From NCBI RefSeq assembly GCF_009734385.1, contig NZ_CP046452.1:744001-808000 (forward strand): a stretch of 64,000 bases of DNA, in the 5' to 3' direction. A model generated the notes under the pieces. It did not search any database. It was not told the DNA's origin and saw only the letters and a program-made list of their open reading frames with translations. Made by a program: the position numbers and the translations under genes. Shown piece after piece: positions 20,100 to 28,117 of this stretch. Position 1 is the first letter of the stretch; every line of letters starts with the position of its first letter. The stretch is from Corynebacterium kalinowskii (GTDB taxonomy: Bacteria > Actinomycetota > Actinomycetes > Mycobacteriales > Mycobacteriaceae).

Positions 20100-21977
20100 A
20101 TGGCCAAAGGCAGGATCCCCCAAAGCGACATCGAAGCGATTCGCGAACGAACCCTCATTGAGGAGATCGTCGGCGAATATGTGCAGCTCAAGCCTGCAGG
20201 TGCGGATTCGCTCAAGGGACTGTCACCGTTCAAGGACGAAAAGACTCCGTCTTTTCACGTCCGCCCCAACCGCGGATATTTCCACTGCTTCTCCTCTGGT
20301 GAGGGTGGCGACGTGTTCTCCTTCCTGATGAAGATGGAACACATTACATTCCCGGAAGCCGTCGAGATCTGCGCCGATAAAATCGGATACCGGATCAACT
20401 ACGAGGGCGGGGGATCAGGCCGTAGGGAAGAGCCCGGCACTCGGCAGCGACTCATCTTGGCTAACCGGCACGCGCATGAGTATTACCGCGCCCAGTTGGA
20501 AACCCCCGAGGCGGCACCAGCCCGCGACTTCCTCACCCAGCGGGGCTTTTCCGCCGAACATGCCCACCAGTTTGGTTGCGGTTACGCGCCGGCGGGCTGG
20601 GACACCATGACCAAGTACATGCTGCGCAAGGGCTTTACCTTTGAGGAACTCGAGGCAGCGGGGCTGTCCAAAATGGGCAAACGCGGGCCCATCGACCAGT
20701 TCCACCGCCGCCTGCTGTGGCCGATCAAAAACACTTCTGGCGACGTGATCGGTTTCGGTGCTCGCAAGCTTTTCGACGACGACAAGCTCGGCAAGTACAT
20801 GAACACGCGCGATACCTTGTTGTACAACAAGTCGAAAGTGCTGTTCGGCCTGGATCAGGCGAAGAAGCACATCGCTGCTGGGCACCAGGCCGTGGTCGTG
20901 GAAGGCTACACCGACGTGATGGCGATGCACGCCGCTGGCGTCACCACCGCCGTTGCTTCCTGTGGCACTGCCTTCGGCGAAGACCACCTGCAGATGCTTC
21001 GTCGTCTCATGCTCGATGACAGCTACTTCCGTGGCGAACTCATCTATACCTTCGACGGCGACGAAGCTGGGCAAAAGGCAGCCATGCGCGCCTTCGAAGG
21101 CGACCAGAAATTCACCGGACAGTCCTTCGTGGCCGTGGCCCCCGAGAGCATGGACCCATGCGATCTGCGGTTGGCCCGTGGTGACGCCGCTGTCCGGGAC
21201 CTGGTTGCTTCCCGGATTCCAATGTTCGAGTTCGTGATTCGCGCGCTGATCGCCGAGTACAACTTGGACACCGTGGAAGGTCGCTTGCAGGCTCTGCGCC
21301 GGGCGGTGCCGGTCATCGCCGATATTCGGGATGCCACCCTGCGCAACGAGTACGCACGTCAGCTCGCCGGCTGGATCGGTTGGGCGGACCCAGCCGAGAT
21401 CGTGCGCAAGGTTGCAGAAGAGACGCGTAAACCGAAGTCCGCGTCGCCATCGCGTGGCCGCGCCGCTGCCGAGCCAGTTGCGGACCCGCGGGCAGGCCTC
21501 CCGGATCCGAAGGAACCATCCCTATGGCCTGAACGGGAAACTCTCAAACTTGCGCTGCAGTATCCGATGCTCGCCGGTGACTACTTTGATGGTCTCGCCA
21601 CCGAGTGCTTCACCGCGGAGTCCTACCGCGCGGTACACGCAGCGATCCTGGCCACCGGCGGCGCTGCTGCCGGCACCAGTCAGGGCTTCGAATGGCTGCC
21701 CAACATCGCCGAACACCTCGATTTGCTGGGGCGATCGCTGCTGTCCGAGCTGGCGGTCGAGCAAATCAACTGCGAAGAAGAGGAACTGGAGAAATACACC
21801 GACAGCGTCTTGTCTCGGCTACAAGAAGTCCGCGTTGGCAACCAAATTGCCCGGCTGAAGGGCCAGCTCCAGCGCATGCGACCGTCTGATGATGAAGAGG
21901 CCTACAACGCGCTGTTCGCCGACTTGTTGGCGCTAGAGCAGGCTCGCCGGGAATTGCTAGCGCGGGCGTTTCGATAA
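20100..21977 (+). CDS. dnaG: DNA primase DnaG (zinc-binding domain degenerate)
   Basis: 625-residue replicative primase. The ATG at 20100 is preferred (AAGG 8 bp upstream; MAKGRIPQSDIEAIRERT matches the family). The Toprim catalytic core is intact: VVVEGYTDVMAMHAAG and IYTFDGDEAGQKAA. The C-terminal DnaB-interacting helical domain is present. Oddity: the N-terminal CHC2 zinc finger normally reads CPFH and CFGCG, but here reads GLSPFKDEKTPSF and FHCFSSGEGGD, so at most one of four ligands remains. Chromosomal location and length leave little doubt that this is the essential primase. Confidence 0.95.
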   Translation: MAKGRIPQSDIEAIRERTLIEEIVGEYVQLKPAGADSLKGLSPFKDEKTPSFHVRPNRGYFHCFSSGEGGDVFSFLMKMEHITFPEAVEICADKIGYRINYEGGGSGRREEPGTRQRLILANRHAHEYYRAQLETPEAAPARDFLTQRGFSAEHAHQFGCGYAPAGWDTMTKYMLRKGFTFEELEAAGLSKMGKRGPIDQFHRRLLWPIKNTSGDVIGFGARKLFDDDKLGKYMNTRDTLLYNKSKVLFGLDQAKKHIAAGHQAVVVEGYTDVMAMHAAGVTTAVASCGTAFGEDHLQMLRRLMLDDSYFRGELIYTFDGDEAGQKAAMRAFEGDQKFTGQSFVAVAPESMDPCDLRLARGDAAVRDLVASRIPMFEFVIRALIAEYNLDTVEGRLQALRRAVPVIADIRDATLRNEYARQLAGWIGWADPAEIVRKVAEETRKPKSASPSRGRAAAEPVADPRAGLPDPKEPSLWPERETLKLALQYPMLAGDYFDGLATECFTAESYRAVHAAILATGGAAAGTSQGFEWLPNIAEHLDLLGRSLLSELAVEQINCEEEELEKYTDSVLSRLQEVRVGNQIARLKGQLQRMRPSDDEEAYNALFADLLALEQARRELLARAFR

Positions 21978-22220
21978 TTAGTCGTGATCCGGCTCAAGGA
22001 CGTTGCTGCCGTCCTCGCGACGCAGGTTCTTAACTTCCTTCATGCGTGGCTCGGGATCGAGCTTGTTAGCGAGCGCCCGTCGGGTGGCGGTCATAGCTGC
22101 CTGTGAGGCGGGGGAGTTCACTGCGAACTCATACCCCTTCTTGATCTGTTCAAAGCGGCGACGCCCTGCCTTGGTTCCGAGGACGTAGCCGGCTGCTGCA
22201 CCAACAATCAACTGGATCAT
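21978..22220 (-). CDS. Small YtxH-like membrane-associated protein
   Basis: 80 residues from the ATG at 22220 (MIQLIVGAAAGYVLGTKAGRRRFEQI). A single N-terminal glycine-rich hydrophobic helix is followed by a basic stretch and a soluble charged tail ending LEPDHD. This is the layout of YtxH-domain proteins. Its stop codon abuts the dnaG stop (convergent). Function unknown. Confidence 0.75.
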   Translation of the reverse strand: MIQLIVGAAAGYVLGTKAGRRRFEQIKKGYEFAVNSPASQAAMTATRRALANKLDPEPRMKEVKNLRREDGSNVLEPDHD

Positions 22221-22287
22221 GTGTGTTTCGAGCACCTTCGGTTATCGCGGACTGGTGGTTACCTACTGTACCTGGGTGACTTGATCT

Positions 22288-23118
22288 ATGGTGAGATGCA
22301 TGGTTTCGGTAGGAGTGTTCGGCGCGTTCATAGCTGGTGTGTTTTCGCTACTCAGTCCATGTTCCGCATTGTTGCTACCGGCGTTCTTTGCCTATGCGTT
22401 CAGCTCCAAGCGGCAGCTCGTTGCGCGCACCCTTGCCTTCTTCCTCGGACTGAGCGCGGTGATGGTTCCGTTGGGAATCGGAGTCGGCTGGTTCGGACAG
22501 CTGTTGATGTCCCACCGCTCGACCCTCATCCTGGTCGGTGGCCTGGCGATGGTGTTGTTCGGTCTGATTTCCTTCTTTGGCCGTGGCTTCAACATTCCAC
22601 TCCTGTCACGCCTGAATAATCGAGTACGTGGCACTTCGTGGCTAGCGGTGTTCGCGCTCGGCGCCGTCTACGGATTCGCGGGATTCTGCGCTGGACCGCT
22701 TCTCGGCGCTGTACTCACCACGGCAATGCTCTCCACCAGTTCTCTTTACGGCGGCCTGATCATGGCAATGTATGCGTTGGGCATGACGGTGCCGCTGTTT
22801 TTCCTCGCCTGGGCGTGGGATTCGCGCCAGCTTGGCGACGCCCGTTGGCTCCGCGGCCGCGACGTGAAGTTCTTGGGGCTGACGTTGAATACGATCTCCA
22901 TGGCCTCTGGAGTCTTTTTCATCCTCATTGGCTTGCTGTTCATCAAGACGGAGGGGCTGACAGGTATGCCAGCGCTGATGTCCGTCGATAAGCAGTTGGA
23001 GGCGCAGCAGTGGGCGCACGGACTCATGGCTGGCAACGAGCTTCCGCTGCTCTTGGGGGCATTGGTCATCGCTCTGGTGGTGGCAGTATGGAAGTATGTC
23101 CGAAGCACGAGAGATTGA
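22288..23118 (+). CDS. CcdA/DsbD-type cytochrome c biogenesis membrane protein
   Basis: 276-residue polytopic membrane protein with about six to seven hydrophobic segments. The CcdA-type motif FSLLSPCSALLLPAFFAYAF near the N-terminus has the conserved cysteine; a second cysteine lies in YGFAGFCAGPLLGAVL, so the electron-carrying pair is plausible. Family members pass reducing equivalents across the membrane to thioredoxin-like partners. The start at 22288 has GGGTGA upstream; the internal ATG at 22300 is an alternative. It overlaps the CPBP gene by 23 bp. Confidence 0.85.
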   Translation: MVRCMVSVGVFGAFIAGVFSLLSPCSALLLPAFFAYAFSSKRQLVARTLAFFLGLSAVMVPLGIGVGWFGQLLMSHRSTLILVGGLAMVLFGLISFFGRGFNIPLLSRLNNRVRGTSWLAVFALGAVYGFAGFCAGPLLGAVLTTAMLSTSSLYGGLIMAMYALGMTVPLFFLAWAWDSRQLGDARWLRGRDVKFLGLTLNTISMASGVFFILIGLLFIKTEGLTGMPALMSVDKQLEAQQWAHGLMAGNELPLLLGALVIALVVAVWKYVRSTRD

Positions 23119-23752
23119 GCCAGCGAAAAGCTTGTTAATCCTTGTCAGTGCTTGCGCTGGCTTGTGCTACATGGCGGGGCAAACACTCGACGGCCTGGGA
23201 TTGCCGGTGGTACCTGGGCCACTGCTATACCTGATGGCGGTAGTAGCGCTTGCCGCGATTGTTCGAAACTCAGTCTCGCGGCTTCGCTCGGGTGGTTGGA
23301 AACTATGGGGGTTCATCCTGCTTGGACTCTTCGTGTCTTTCGCATTCGAGGTGCTGTGGTTTCAAGTAACGAATAGCGTCGGGGCAGCGACCAATTCCAA
23401 CACTGAGTCTATTCGCGGTCAGCTTCTGGACCATCCTTTCGCAATGGGTTTTGCCGTCGTCGTAATTGGCCCAGTAGTTGAGGAAATGCTCTACCGCTTC
23501 GGTATATTCCGGCTGCTCTCCGGTATTCATGTGGCGGTGGGGCACGTGGGTACCGCGCTCTGCTTCGCTTTCCAACACGTGGGAGTGGGATGGCTTGTTC
23601 ACGGCGATCCCTCGCAGCTGTGGCATGCACCCGGGTTTGTTGTCTACAGCCTGGTTATGACCATGCTGTATCGGCGTACTGGCACAATTCTTGCTCCGAT
23701 ACTCGTCCACATGGCAAGTAACGCGATCGGTGTGGGATTCATGCTGGCGTGA
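23096..23752 (+). CDS. CPBP family intramembrane glutamic endopeptidase
   Basis: 218-residue multi-spanning protein of the CAAX protease/bacteriocin-processing (CPBP, Abi) family. Motif 1 EEMLYRFGIFRLL, motif 2 FAFQHVGVGW (FxxxH) and motif 3 near HMASNAIGVG carry the catalytic Glu and His residues. Substrate unknown. Its start lies inside the CcdA-like gene end, so the two are cotranscribed. Downstream 170 bp carry no gene before the tRNA-Asn terminator. Confidence 0.88.
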   Translation: MSEAREIEPAKSLLILVSACAGLCYMAGQTLDGLGLPVVPGPLLYLMAVVALAAIVRNSVSRLRSGGWKLWGFILLGLFVSFAFEVLWFQVTNSVGAATNSNTESIRGQLLDHPFAMGFAVVVIGPVVEEMLYRFGIFRLLSGIHVAVGHVGTALCFAFQHVGVGWLVHGDPSQLWHAPGFVVYSLVMTMLYRRTGTILAPILVHMASNAIGVGFMLA

Positions 23753-23890
23753 GAGCCCCTATGCCGTGATGGAGTGCGGGTGTAGAGCTCTAGTCGACGC
23801 GCGGTTACGCAAACAGGGCAAACCAATTCTTTCTTCACCCGCAATGCGTGCCATAAACGTGGCATTTCGGACCATCACACGGTGGGGAAA

Positions 23891-23920
23891 ACGAAAAAAC
23901 CCGCTGCATGCAGCGGGTTT
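23891..23920 (-). terminator. Rho-independent terminator of tRNA-Asn
   Basis: A perfect 24-bp palindrome (AAACCCGCTGCATGCAGCGG and onward, 23897-23920). On the minus strand it is followed by a run of Ts, directly downstream of the tRNA-Asn gene. Confidence 0.85.
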
Positions 23921-23925
23921 AATTG

Positions 23926-23998
23926 CTCCTCCAACTGGGCTCGAACCAGTGACCCTGCGATTAACAGTCGCATGCTCTGCCAACTGAGCTATGGAGGA
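23926..23998 (-). tRNA. tRNA-Asn (anticodon GTT)
   Basis: 73-nt cloverleaf on the minus strand: acceptor TCCTCCA paired with TGGAGGA, D arm AGCTCAGTTGGCAGAGC, anticodon loop CTGTTAA (GTT), T loop GGTTCGAGCC. The discriminator is G and no CCA is encoded. Confidence 0.95.
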
Positions 23999-24139
23999 AT
24001 ATGTTGTTCTGGGCGGTGCCCTCGCAACGAGAACTAACTATATAGGCGGGCCTTGATTGAAATCAAATCGGCAGGTAAACGGATATTTTGGGGTCGATTT
24101 TTCTGCCACAAACCCGGGTGGATATACTCATGTGAGCTG

Positions 24140-24213
24140 GGGGCTATAGCTCAGTCGGTTAGAGCCGTGGACTCATAATCCATTGGTCGCGGGTTCGAGC
24201 CCCGCTGGCCCCA
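24140..24213 (+). tRNA. tRNA with CAT anticodon (probably tRNA-Ile2)
   Basis: 74-nt cloverleaf: acceptor GGGGCTA paired with TGGCCCC, discriminator A, anticodon loop CTCATAA (CAT), T arm GCGGGTTCGAGCCCCGC. The TTGGTCG variable/T-arm entry resembles tRNA-Ile2 (lysidine-modified CAT, reads AUA) more than elongator tRNA-Met, but identity is inferred. The 3' end of this gene is the attachment site of the element that follows; the gene remains whole after insertion. Confidence 0.9.
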
Positions 24214-24214
24214 C
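24199..24214 (+). repeat. attL core (tRNA 3' end)
   Basis: GCCCCGCTGGCCCCAC, spanning the tRNA T-stem 3' strand, acceptor strand and discriminator plus one base. An identical copy is at 40580-40595. Confidence 0.9.
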
Positions 24215-24220
24215 AGTCAC

Positions 24221-24254
24221 CCTTACTCACCACCCCCGGTGAGTAGGGGTTTTC
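24221..24254 (+). terminator. Terminator downstream of tRNA, supplied by the element
   Basis: TACTCACC pairs with GGTGAGTA around a C-rich loop, followed by GGGGTTTTCTTC. It lies 7 bp after the attL core and gives the tRNA a new terminator in place of the displaced host one at 40603-40634. Confidence 0.7.
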
Positions 24255-24330
24255 TTCTTTCTACCAGCGAAAACACTAACATGAGCATTGGACGGTATTG
24301 CCCGAAAATTCCCAAAAATAGCGTGCGTTA

Positions 24331-24356
24331 TTGCGTTGTAATTGCGTAGCGCAATT
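24331..24356. repeat. Left arm-type repeat plus palindrome upstream of integrase
   Basis: TTGCGTTGTAATTGCGTA at 24331-24348 recurs exactly at 40503-40520, near the other end of the element. It overlaps a perfect 7-3-7 palindrome (AATTGCG-TAG-CGCAATT, 24340-24356) that runs into the integrase ribosome site. Probably an arm-type integrase or excisionase site that may also regulate int. Confidence 0.65.
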
Positions 24357-24369
24357 AGGAGATTGCAAC

Positions 24370-25560
24370 ATGGCTAGGAAGAAGGCTCGCACCCGTAGAT
24401 CATGGGGACGCATCCGCGAAGCAAGCGGGCGGTTCCTCGCGAGCTACCAGCATGACGGGATCGTGTACAAAGCCCCGAACACTTTCGGAGCCATCATTGA
24501 TGCCGAAGGCTGGCTCTCAGATGTCCGTCGAAAGATCGACAACGGAACTTGGGTAGATCCCGAAGCCGAAGCCAGGGAGAAAGAAAACTCGAAGGTGACG
24601 GTTCGGCAACTCTGCGAAGAATGGCTGAGTGAAGCCGACCTGAAAGAGTCCACTAAACAGAGTCACGCCCGAAAGCTACAAGCGCGGGTGCTGTGCGATT
24701 CGTTCCCAGGCTTTGACTCTCTCGCTAATGTGCCCGTGGTTGAAGTCGATAAAGACAGAATCCGCGATTGGTGGTCTCAGGTTCAATCGGTGCCCGCATG
24801 GAAGAGCCAGAAGAACACGAATGTGCAGGCGTACAAGCGACTGTCTACCGCGTTCCGCTTTGCCGTCGAAACGAAGAAGTACATCTCGGAAAGCCCGGTA
24901 AAGATTCCCGGCGCTACGAAGTTGCCGAAGCCAGATCTACGCAAGCGCAAGAGGATTAGCGACGCGCAAGCAAAACTGTTGGCAGCCAACATCTCCCCAC
25001 GATTGAAGATTGGGGTTCAACTCATGCTCTGGGCTGGACTCCGATTAGGAGAGCTTTTGGAACTACGCCGAAGCGATATCGAAGGGCTAAACGGGCGGGG
25101 GGCGGTTGTCGTCAACATCTCTCGCAATGCGCAGCGGGTGAAAGACGAAGCGACTAAGAAACAGGTGATGATTACGATTGATACGCCGAAGACCGACGCG
25201 GGTAACAGGTCGGTTACGCTACCGCCGAAGATCGCTAAGGAATTGCGCGCGCACGCAAAGCAGTACATGGGCCCGGAAGAAGATGCGCTAGTAATCACCA
25301 CTGAGACCGGAAAACAGATGATGGACACGACGTTCAGAAGCCGTTTTGCAACCGCGAAAGAAGCAGCGGGTAGGCCTGAGATCACGCCCCACGATTGCAG
25401 GCGCTTCTATGGCACGATGCTTGTTAAGAAGGCCGGTATTCCTTTTGAAGACGCTAGGCAGCTCATGGGTCATGAGACCGTGGAGCAGTTGATGGAGTAT
25501 GTACGCGCGGAAGAGGAATACGAAGTGCAGGCAGCTAAGGCATTGGACAAACTCATATGA
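24370..25560 (+). CDS. int: Tyrosine site-specific recombinase (integrase)
   Basis: 396 residues from the ATG at 24370, with TAGGAG 10-15 bp upstream; a longer frame from 24331 lacks family similarity. It has an N-terminal arm-binding-like region (KARTRRSWGRIRE, ASYQHDGIVYKAPNTF), a SAM-like core-binding domain (about 75-180) and a catalytic domain. Catalytic residues: Arg225 in GLRLGELLELRRSDI, His341-x-x-Arg344 in HDCRRF, His368 in MGHETV and nucleophile Tyr377 nine residues later. All are present, so the enzyme should be active. It lies directly inside attL pointing into the element. Confidence 0.95.
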   Translation: MARKKARTRRSWGRIREASGRFLASYQHDGIVYKAPNTFGAIIDAEGWLSDVRRKIDNGTWVDPEAEAREKENSKVTVRQLCEEWLSEADLKESTKQSHARKLQARVLCDSFPGFDSLANVPVVEVDKDRIRDWWSQVQSVPAWKSQKNTNVQAYKRLSTAFRFAVETKKYISESPVKIPGATKLPKPDLRKRKRISDAQAKLLAANISPRLKIGVQLMLWAGLRLGELLELRRSDIEGLNGRGAVVVNISRNAQRVKDEATKKQVMITIDTPKTDAGNRSVTLPPKIAKELRAHAKQYMGPEEDALVITTETGKQMMDTTFRSRFATAKEAAGRPEITPHDCRRFYGTMLVKKAGIPFEDARQLMGHETVEQLMEYVRAEEEYEVQAAKALDKLI

Positions 25561-25925
25561 CCCTGGATAAGAAGCAACTCCGAAAGATCGCCCGAACAAC
25601 GTACCGTTGCAAGCGTGGGTGTGTTGTCGGTTTTGTGGTGATCCTCGAAGTGGAAGGCGCGCCCGGCGACAATATCCCGGCTCTAGCCTTCCATGACGGG
25701 CACGCCTGGCAGCTAGAGAGTGACCCGACAGTTCCGGTAGCTGTCTCGTGTGGGCACATTAAGGGGCTGTTGCGATGGACTGACAGCGACCCTAAAAACG
25801 TCAACCTGAGCCAAGAAGACGTGAGATCTGTCTACCCTGGCAGCCAGGCCATGCAACACGCGGGAGCGATGGCCGTTGAACCGATTCCACAGGACGCGCT
25901 AGACAAACTTTTCGGCAAGCCTTGA
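25557..25925 (+). CDS. Hypothetical element protein, possible zinc ribbon
   Basis: Function not recognised. 122 residues; the ATG overlaps the integrase stop by four bases (ATGA), so it is cotranslated with int. Cys pairs CKRGC (residues about 18-22) and SCGH (about 65-68) could bind zinc, and a basic N-terminus (KKQLRKIARTTYRCKR) could touch nucleic acid. Coupling to the integrase suggests a part in recombination or its control, but that is inference only. Confidence 0.7.
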   Translation: MTLDKKQLRKIARTTYRCKRGCVVGFVVILEVEGAPGDNIPALAFHDGHAWQLESDPTVPVAVSCGHIKGLLRWTDSDPKNVNLSQEDVRSVYPGSQAMQHAGAMAVEPIPQDALDKLFGKP

Positions 25926-25950
25926 CATTCTGTACAGCTCTGTCTATCTT
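25922..25950 (+). promoter_or_regulatory. Sigma70-like promoter for the xis-like gene
   Basis: TTGACA (25922-25927), a 17-bp spacer and TATCTT (25945-25950), about 80 bp upstream of the small HTH gene at 26033. The -35 box overlaps the stop codon of the preceding gene. Confidence 0.6.
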
Positions 25951-26032
25951 GAGGGCATAACCCAATAGATTCCCGGTCAAACGAGACCAAAATATTTAAG
26001 CCAGTAGGACGGCTCACTTGAAGGAGTGAACT

Positions 26033-26245
26033 ATGTCCACTGGCTTTTCTCATGCCGACAATGAACCGTATGTGACCCTGCAACATGCATCCAAACATTT
26101 TGCCGTCTCAGATAAATTGCTACGGCGGATGATTGCCCAAAAACAGATCCCCGCATACCGAATTGGTGGCCGTTGTCGTGGCCCAATTCGTCTCAAGATC
26201 TCAGAAATTGAGTCCGCCATGTACCCGATGGGTGCAGCCATGTAA
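26033..26245 (+). CDS. Excisionase/AlpA-like small HTH protein
   Basis: 70 residues with a MerR-like winged helix-turn-helix of the excisionase type: YVTLQHASKHFAVSDKLLRRMIAQKQIPAYRIGG followed by the wing RCRGPIRLKISEIE (residues about 13-60). GAAGGAG lies 7 bp upstream of the ATG. It has its own promoter and is followed by a strong terminator, so it is a single-gene unit, which suits a recombination directionality factor or AlpA-type activator of excision. Confidence 0.82.
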   Translation: MSTGFSHADNEPYVTLQHASKHFAVSDKLLRRMIAQKQIPAYRIGGRCRGPIRLKISEIESAMYPMGAAM

Positions 26246-26270
26246 TGCCATCGCGCGAAAACCGCCCCAT

Positions 26271-26320
26271 AATCGACGCCAATGAACGTTATTAAAACGT
26301 TATCTTTGGCGTCGATTTTC
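26271..26320 (+). terminator. Strong rho-independent terminator
   Basis: 12-bp arms AATCGACGCCAA (26271-26282) and TTGGCGTCGATT (26306-26317), followed by TTTC. The loop holds AACGTTAT twice. It ends the xis-like unit. Confidence 0.75.
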
Positions 26321-26441
26321 TCATTTCTTGCACGTTCCCGAACTGGGAAAACTTAGGCCATACATTACTAATCAATGCCTGTCAATAGGGGGTATGGTAC
26401 GATACACCTGGAAGTAATCCACATCACATAGGAGGTAAGAA

Positions 26442-26921
26442 GTGACCAGTACAACAGTCAATAAAATGTTGACATGTAAACAAGTATCGGACCTGCTCAA
26501 CGTCACGGAGCAGACGCTGTATTCGTGGCGAAAAGATGGCAAAGGCCCAGCTCACGTCAAGTTGGAGGGTCAAGTGCGTTACAGACTCTCTGCTGTGCAG
26601 GCGTTCATGAACGGAACCGAAGAAGTAATTTCCAATTTCGGAACATATTTCGTGCCCTTGAACGACGGCAGTGGAGATGTGCAGTTTGTCGCGGGGCCCA
26701 AGGTTCAGGCTATCCGCGCGGAGCTGGGGGAGGATCGCTCCAAGCTCTGGAATGACGCTATCGACATGCACGGATTCGCGGAGATCTCGCTCGGCGGTGA
26801 AGACCCGGAAGAGGTTATTAAGACGTATCGCGACTTTGAGCGGTTGCGAGAAAAGGGCTGGGAGATCTTTCCGCAGCACGACCAGTATGAGACGTACACG
26901 CTAATTAGGGAGATGAAGTAG
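26442..26921 (+). CDS. HTH DNA-binding protein with C-terminal unknown domain
   Basis: 159 residues, GTG start with a perfect AGGAGGT 8 bp upstream. An N-terminal excisionase-type HTH (MLTCKQVSDLLNVTEQTLYSWRKDGKGPAHVKLEGQ, residues about 9-44; recognition helix TEQTLYSWRKD) with wing RYRLSAVQAF. The rest (about 60-159) is acidic and not recognised. It is probably a transcriptional regulator of the early operon. The next gene starts 3 bp downstream. Confidence 0.78.
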   Translation: MTSTTVNKMLTCKQVSDLLNVTEQTLYSWRKDGKGPAHVKLEGQVRYRLSAVQAFMNGTEEVISNFGTYFVPLNDGSGDVQFVAGPKVQAIRAELGEDRSKLWNDAIDMHGFAEISLGGEDPEEVIKTYRDFERLREKGWEIFPQHDQYETYTLIREMK

Positions 26922-26924
26922 AAC

Positions 26925-27764
26925 ATGCGCTACACCAAAACACAGATCGAAAATATGATCCTCGACGCGATGAAGAGCCAAGAGGTCAAGGCCCTAGCGG
27001 AGCAGCATTTCACGGTTGACATGGAAGCTCAACAGGTCCGCGTGGATTTCGACGCTATCAAGGCAGCAGCAGCCAAGGCGGAGCCGGAAATTACCCAATT
27101 TCCGCTGCATGTCGCATCCAAGGTCCGCGACTATGCAAGAGAGCTGGGACTCAAGATCACCTACCGCCAGCTCGATAATGGCAGCACGCAAATTGTCCAA
27201 GGTGTCTATAACATGCCGGATCGCTGGACGGCAAAGCCAGAGCCACAGCAGGCCACCGTTTACGCCCAGGCTATGAATGCTCTGAGTGCCCAGGACGTTG
27301 TGCCGTCTCAGCTGTTCGATAACCATGACATGCAGGGCTCCGCAATGCGGGTAACGATCCGCCCGGATGCATCGCAGGCTGACAGATATGAGCTACAGCG
27401 ACAGATGAAGATCCTCGCTAAGGCGGGCTTTCGTGTCGAAGATGTAACAAGCGGTCTTGTTGATCGCAGCGCCTACGGTAGTCGGCTAGTCGCATTCGAT
27501 GTGCAGGCCCCCAAGCCAGCAGCAAAGCCAGCAGCGACTCCGCTGGATGCCCTGAAGCGGATTCTGCCTAACGCTCGCTATCTCGACCAGGCCCAGGTGC
27601 AGCCCAACGGAGAGCTTAAGTTTGAGCTGGGCCCTGGGATGCATGAGGTTGCAGCCAGCGAGCGTTATCTCCGCTCCCAGGGCTGGGGTTATGGGACCGG
27701 CTCTGTACTTGGCGGTACGTCGTGGGTGACGGTCACTCCGCCAGCGGATGCCGTGCAGAGATAG
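26925..27764 (+). CDS. Hypothetical element protein
   Basis: Function not recognised. 279 residues with three visible parts: an N-terminal helical segment (TQIENMILDAMKSQEVKALA), a middle region with alternating strands and helices (residues about 60-195), and a C-terminal region after a Pro/Ala linker (APKPAAKPAATPLDALKR). There is no signal peptide or membrane helix. It is cotranscribed with the HTH gene upstream (3-bp gap) and followed by a 353-bp regulatory stretch. Confidence 0.7.
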   Translation: MRYTKTQIENMILDAMKSQEVKALAEQHFTVDMEAQQVRVDFDAIKAAAAKAEPEITQFPLHVASKVRDYARELGLKITYRQLDNGSTQIVQGVYNMPDRWTAKPEPQQATVYAQAMNALSAQDVVPSQLFDNHDMQGSAMRVTIRPDASQADRYELQRQMKILAKAGFRVEDVTSGLVDRSAYGSRLVAFDVQAPKPAAKPAATPLDALKRILPNARYLDQAQVQPNGELKFELGPGMHEVAASERYLRSQGWGYGTGSVLGGTSWVTVTPPADAVQR

Positions 27765-28117
27765 CTCATTTGCAGCGTTGAATTTTCTTGTTGGCCCATG
27801 AGGTCAACCCCGGCGCGATAACTGCTCGACGGAGTAGCTGGGCACGAAAAACCGGCCATGAGGGTGTTCTGGTCTTTTGTCAGAAAAGTCTTATGGCCGG
27901 ATCGTGAATTGTCATGCACGTCATCACTTCAGGTGTGAAGCATTTGAACGTTCAAATGAATACTGGCAGTTTGCTTAGCGTATAGACCGCTTGGTCTGTC
28001 AGTATTGCCCATTTTACCAGCAACAATGCGCCACTGCAAGAAAAACCCTTGACGTGGGGTAGTAAAGTGGTAGAGTAGGTGTCATCAATTCCTATAAGAT
28101 AAGAAAGGGGTAAGAGA
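27765..28117. promoter_or_regulatory. Regulatory region: hairpin, 18-bp palindrome, promoter
   Basis: No gene. It holds a hairpin with arms CCGGCCAT (27852-27859) and ATGGCCGG (27893-27900), the perfect 18-bp palindrome CATTTGAACGTTCAAATG (27941-27958), and a dyad AGACC-GCTT-GGTCT (27984-27997). A promoter-like TTGACG-N16-TAGAGT (28049-28076) follows, upstream of the HTH gene at 28118. The palindrome is a good operator candidate for one of the element's HTH proteins. Confidence 0.6.
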
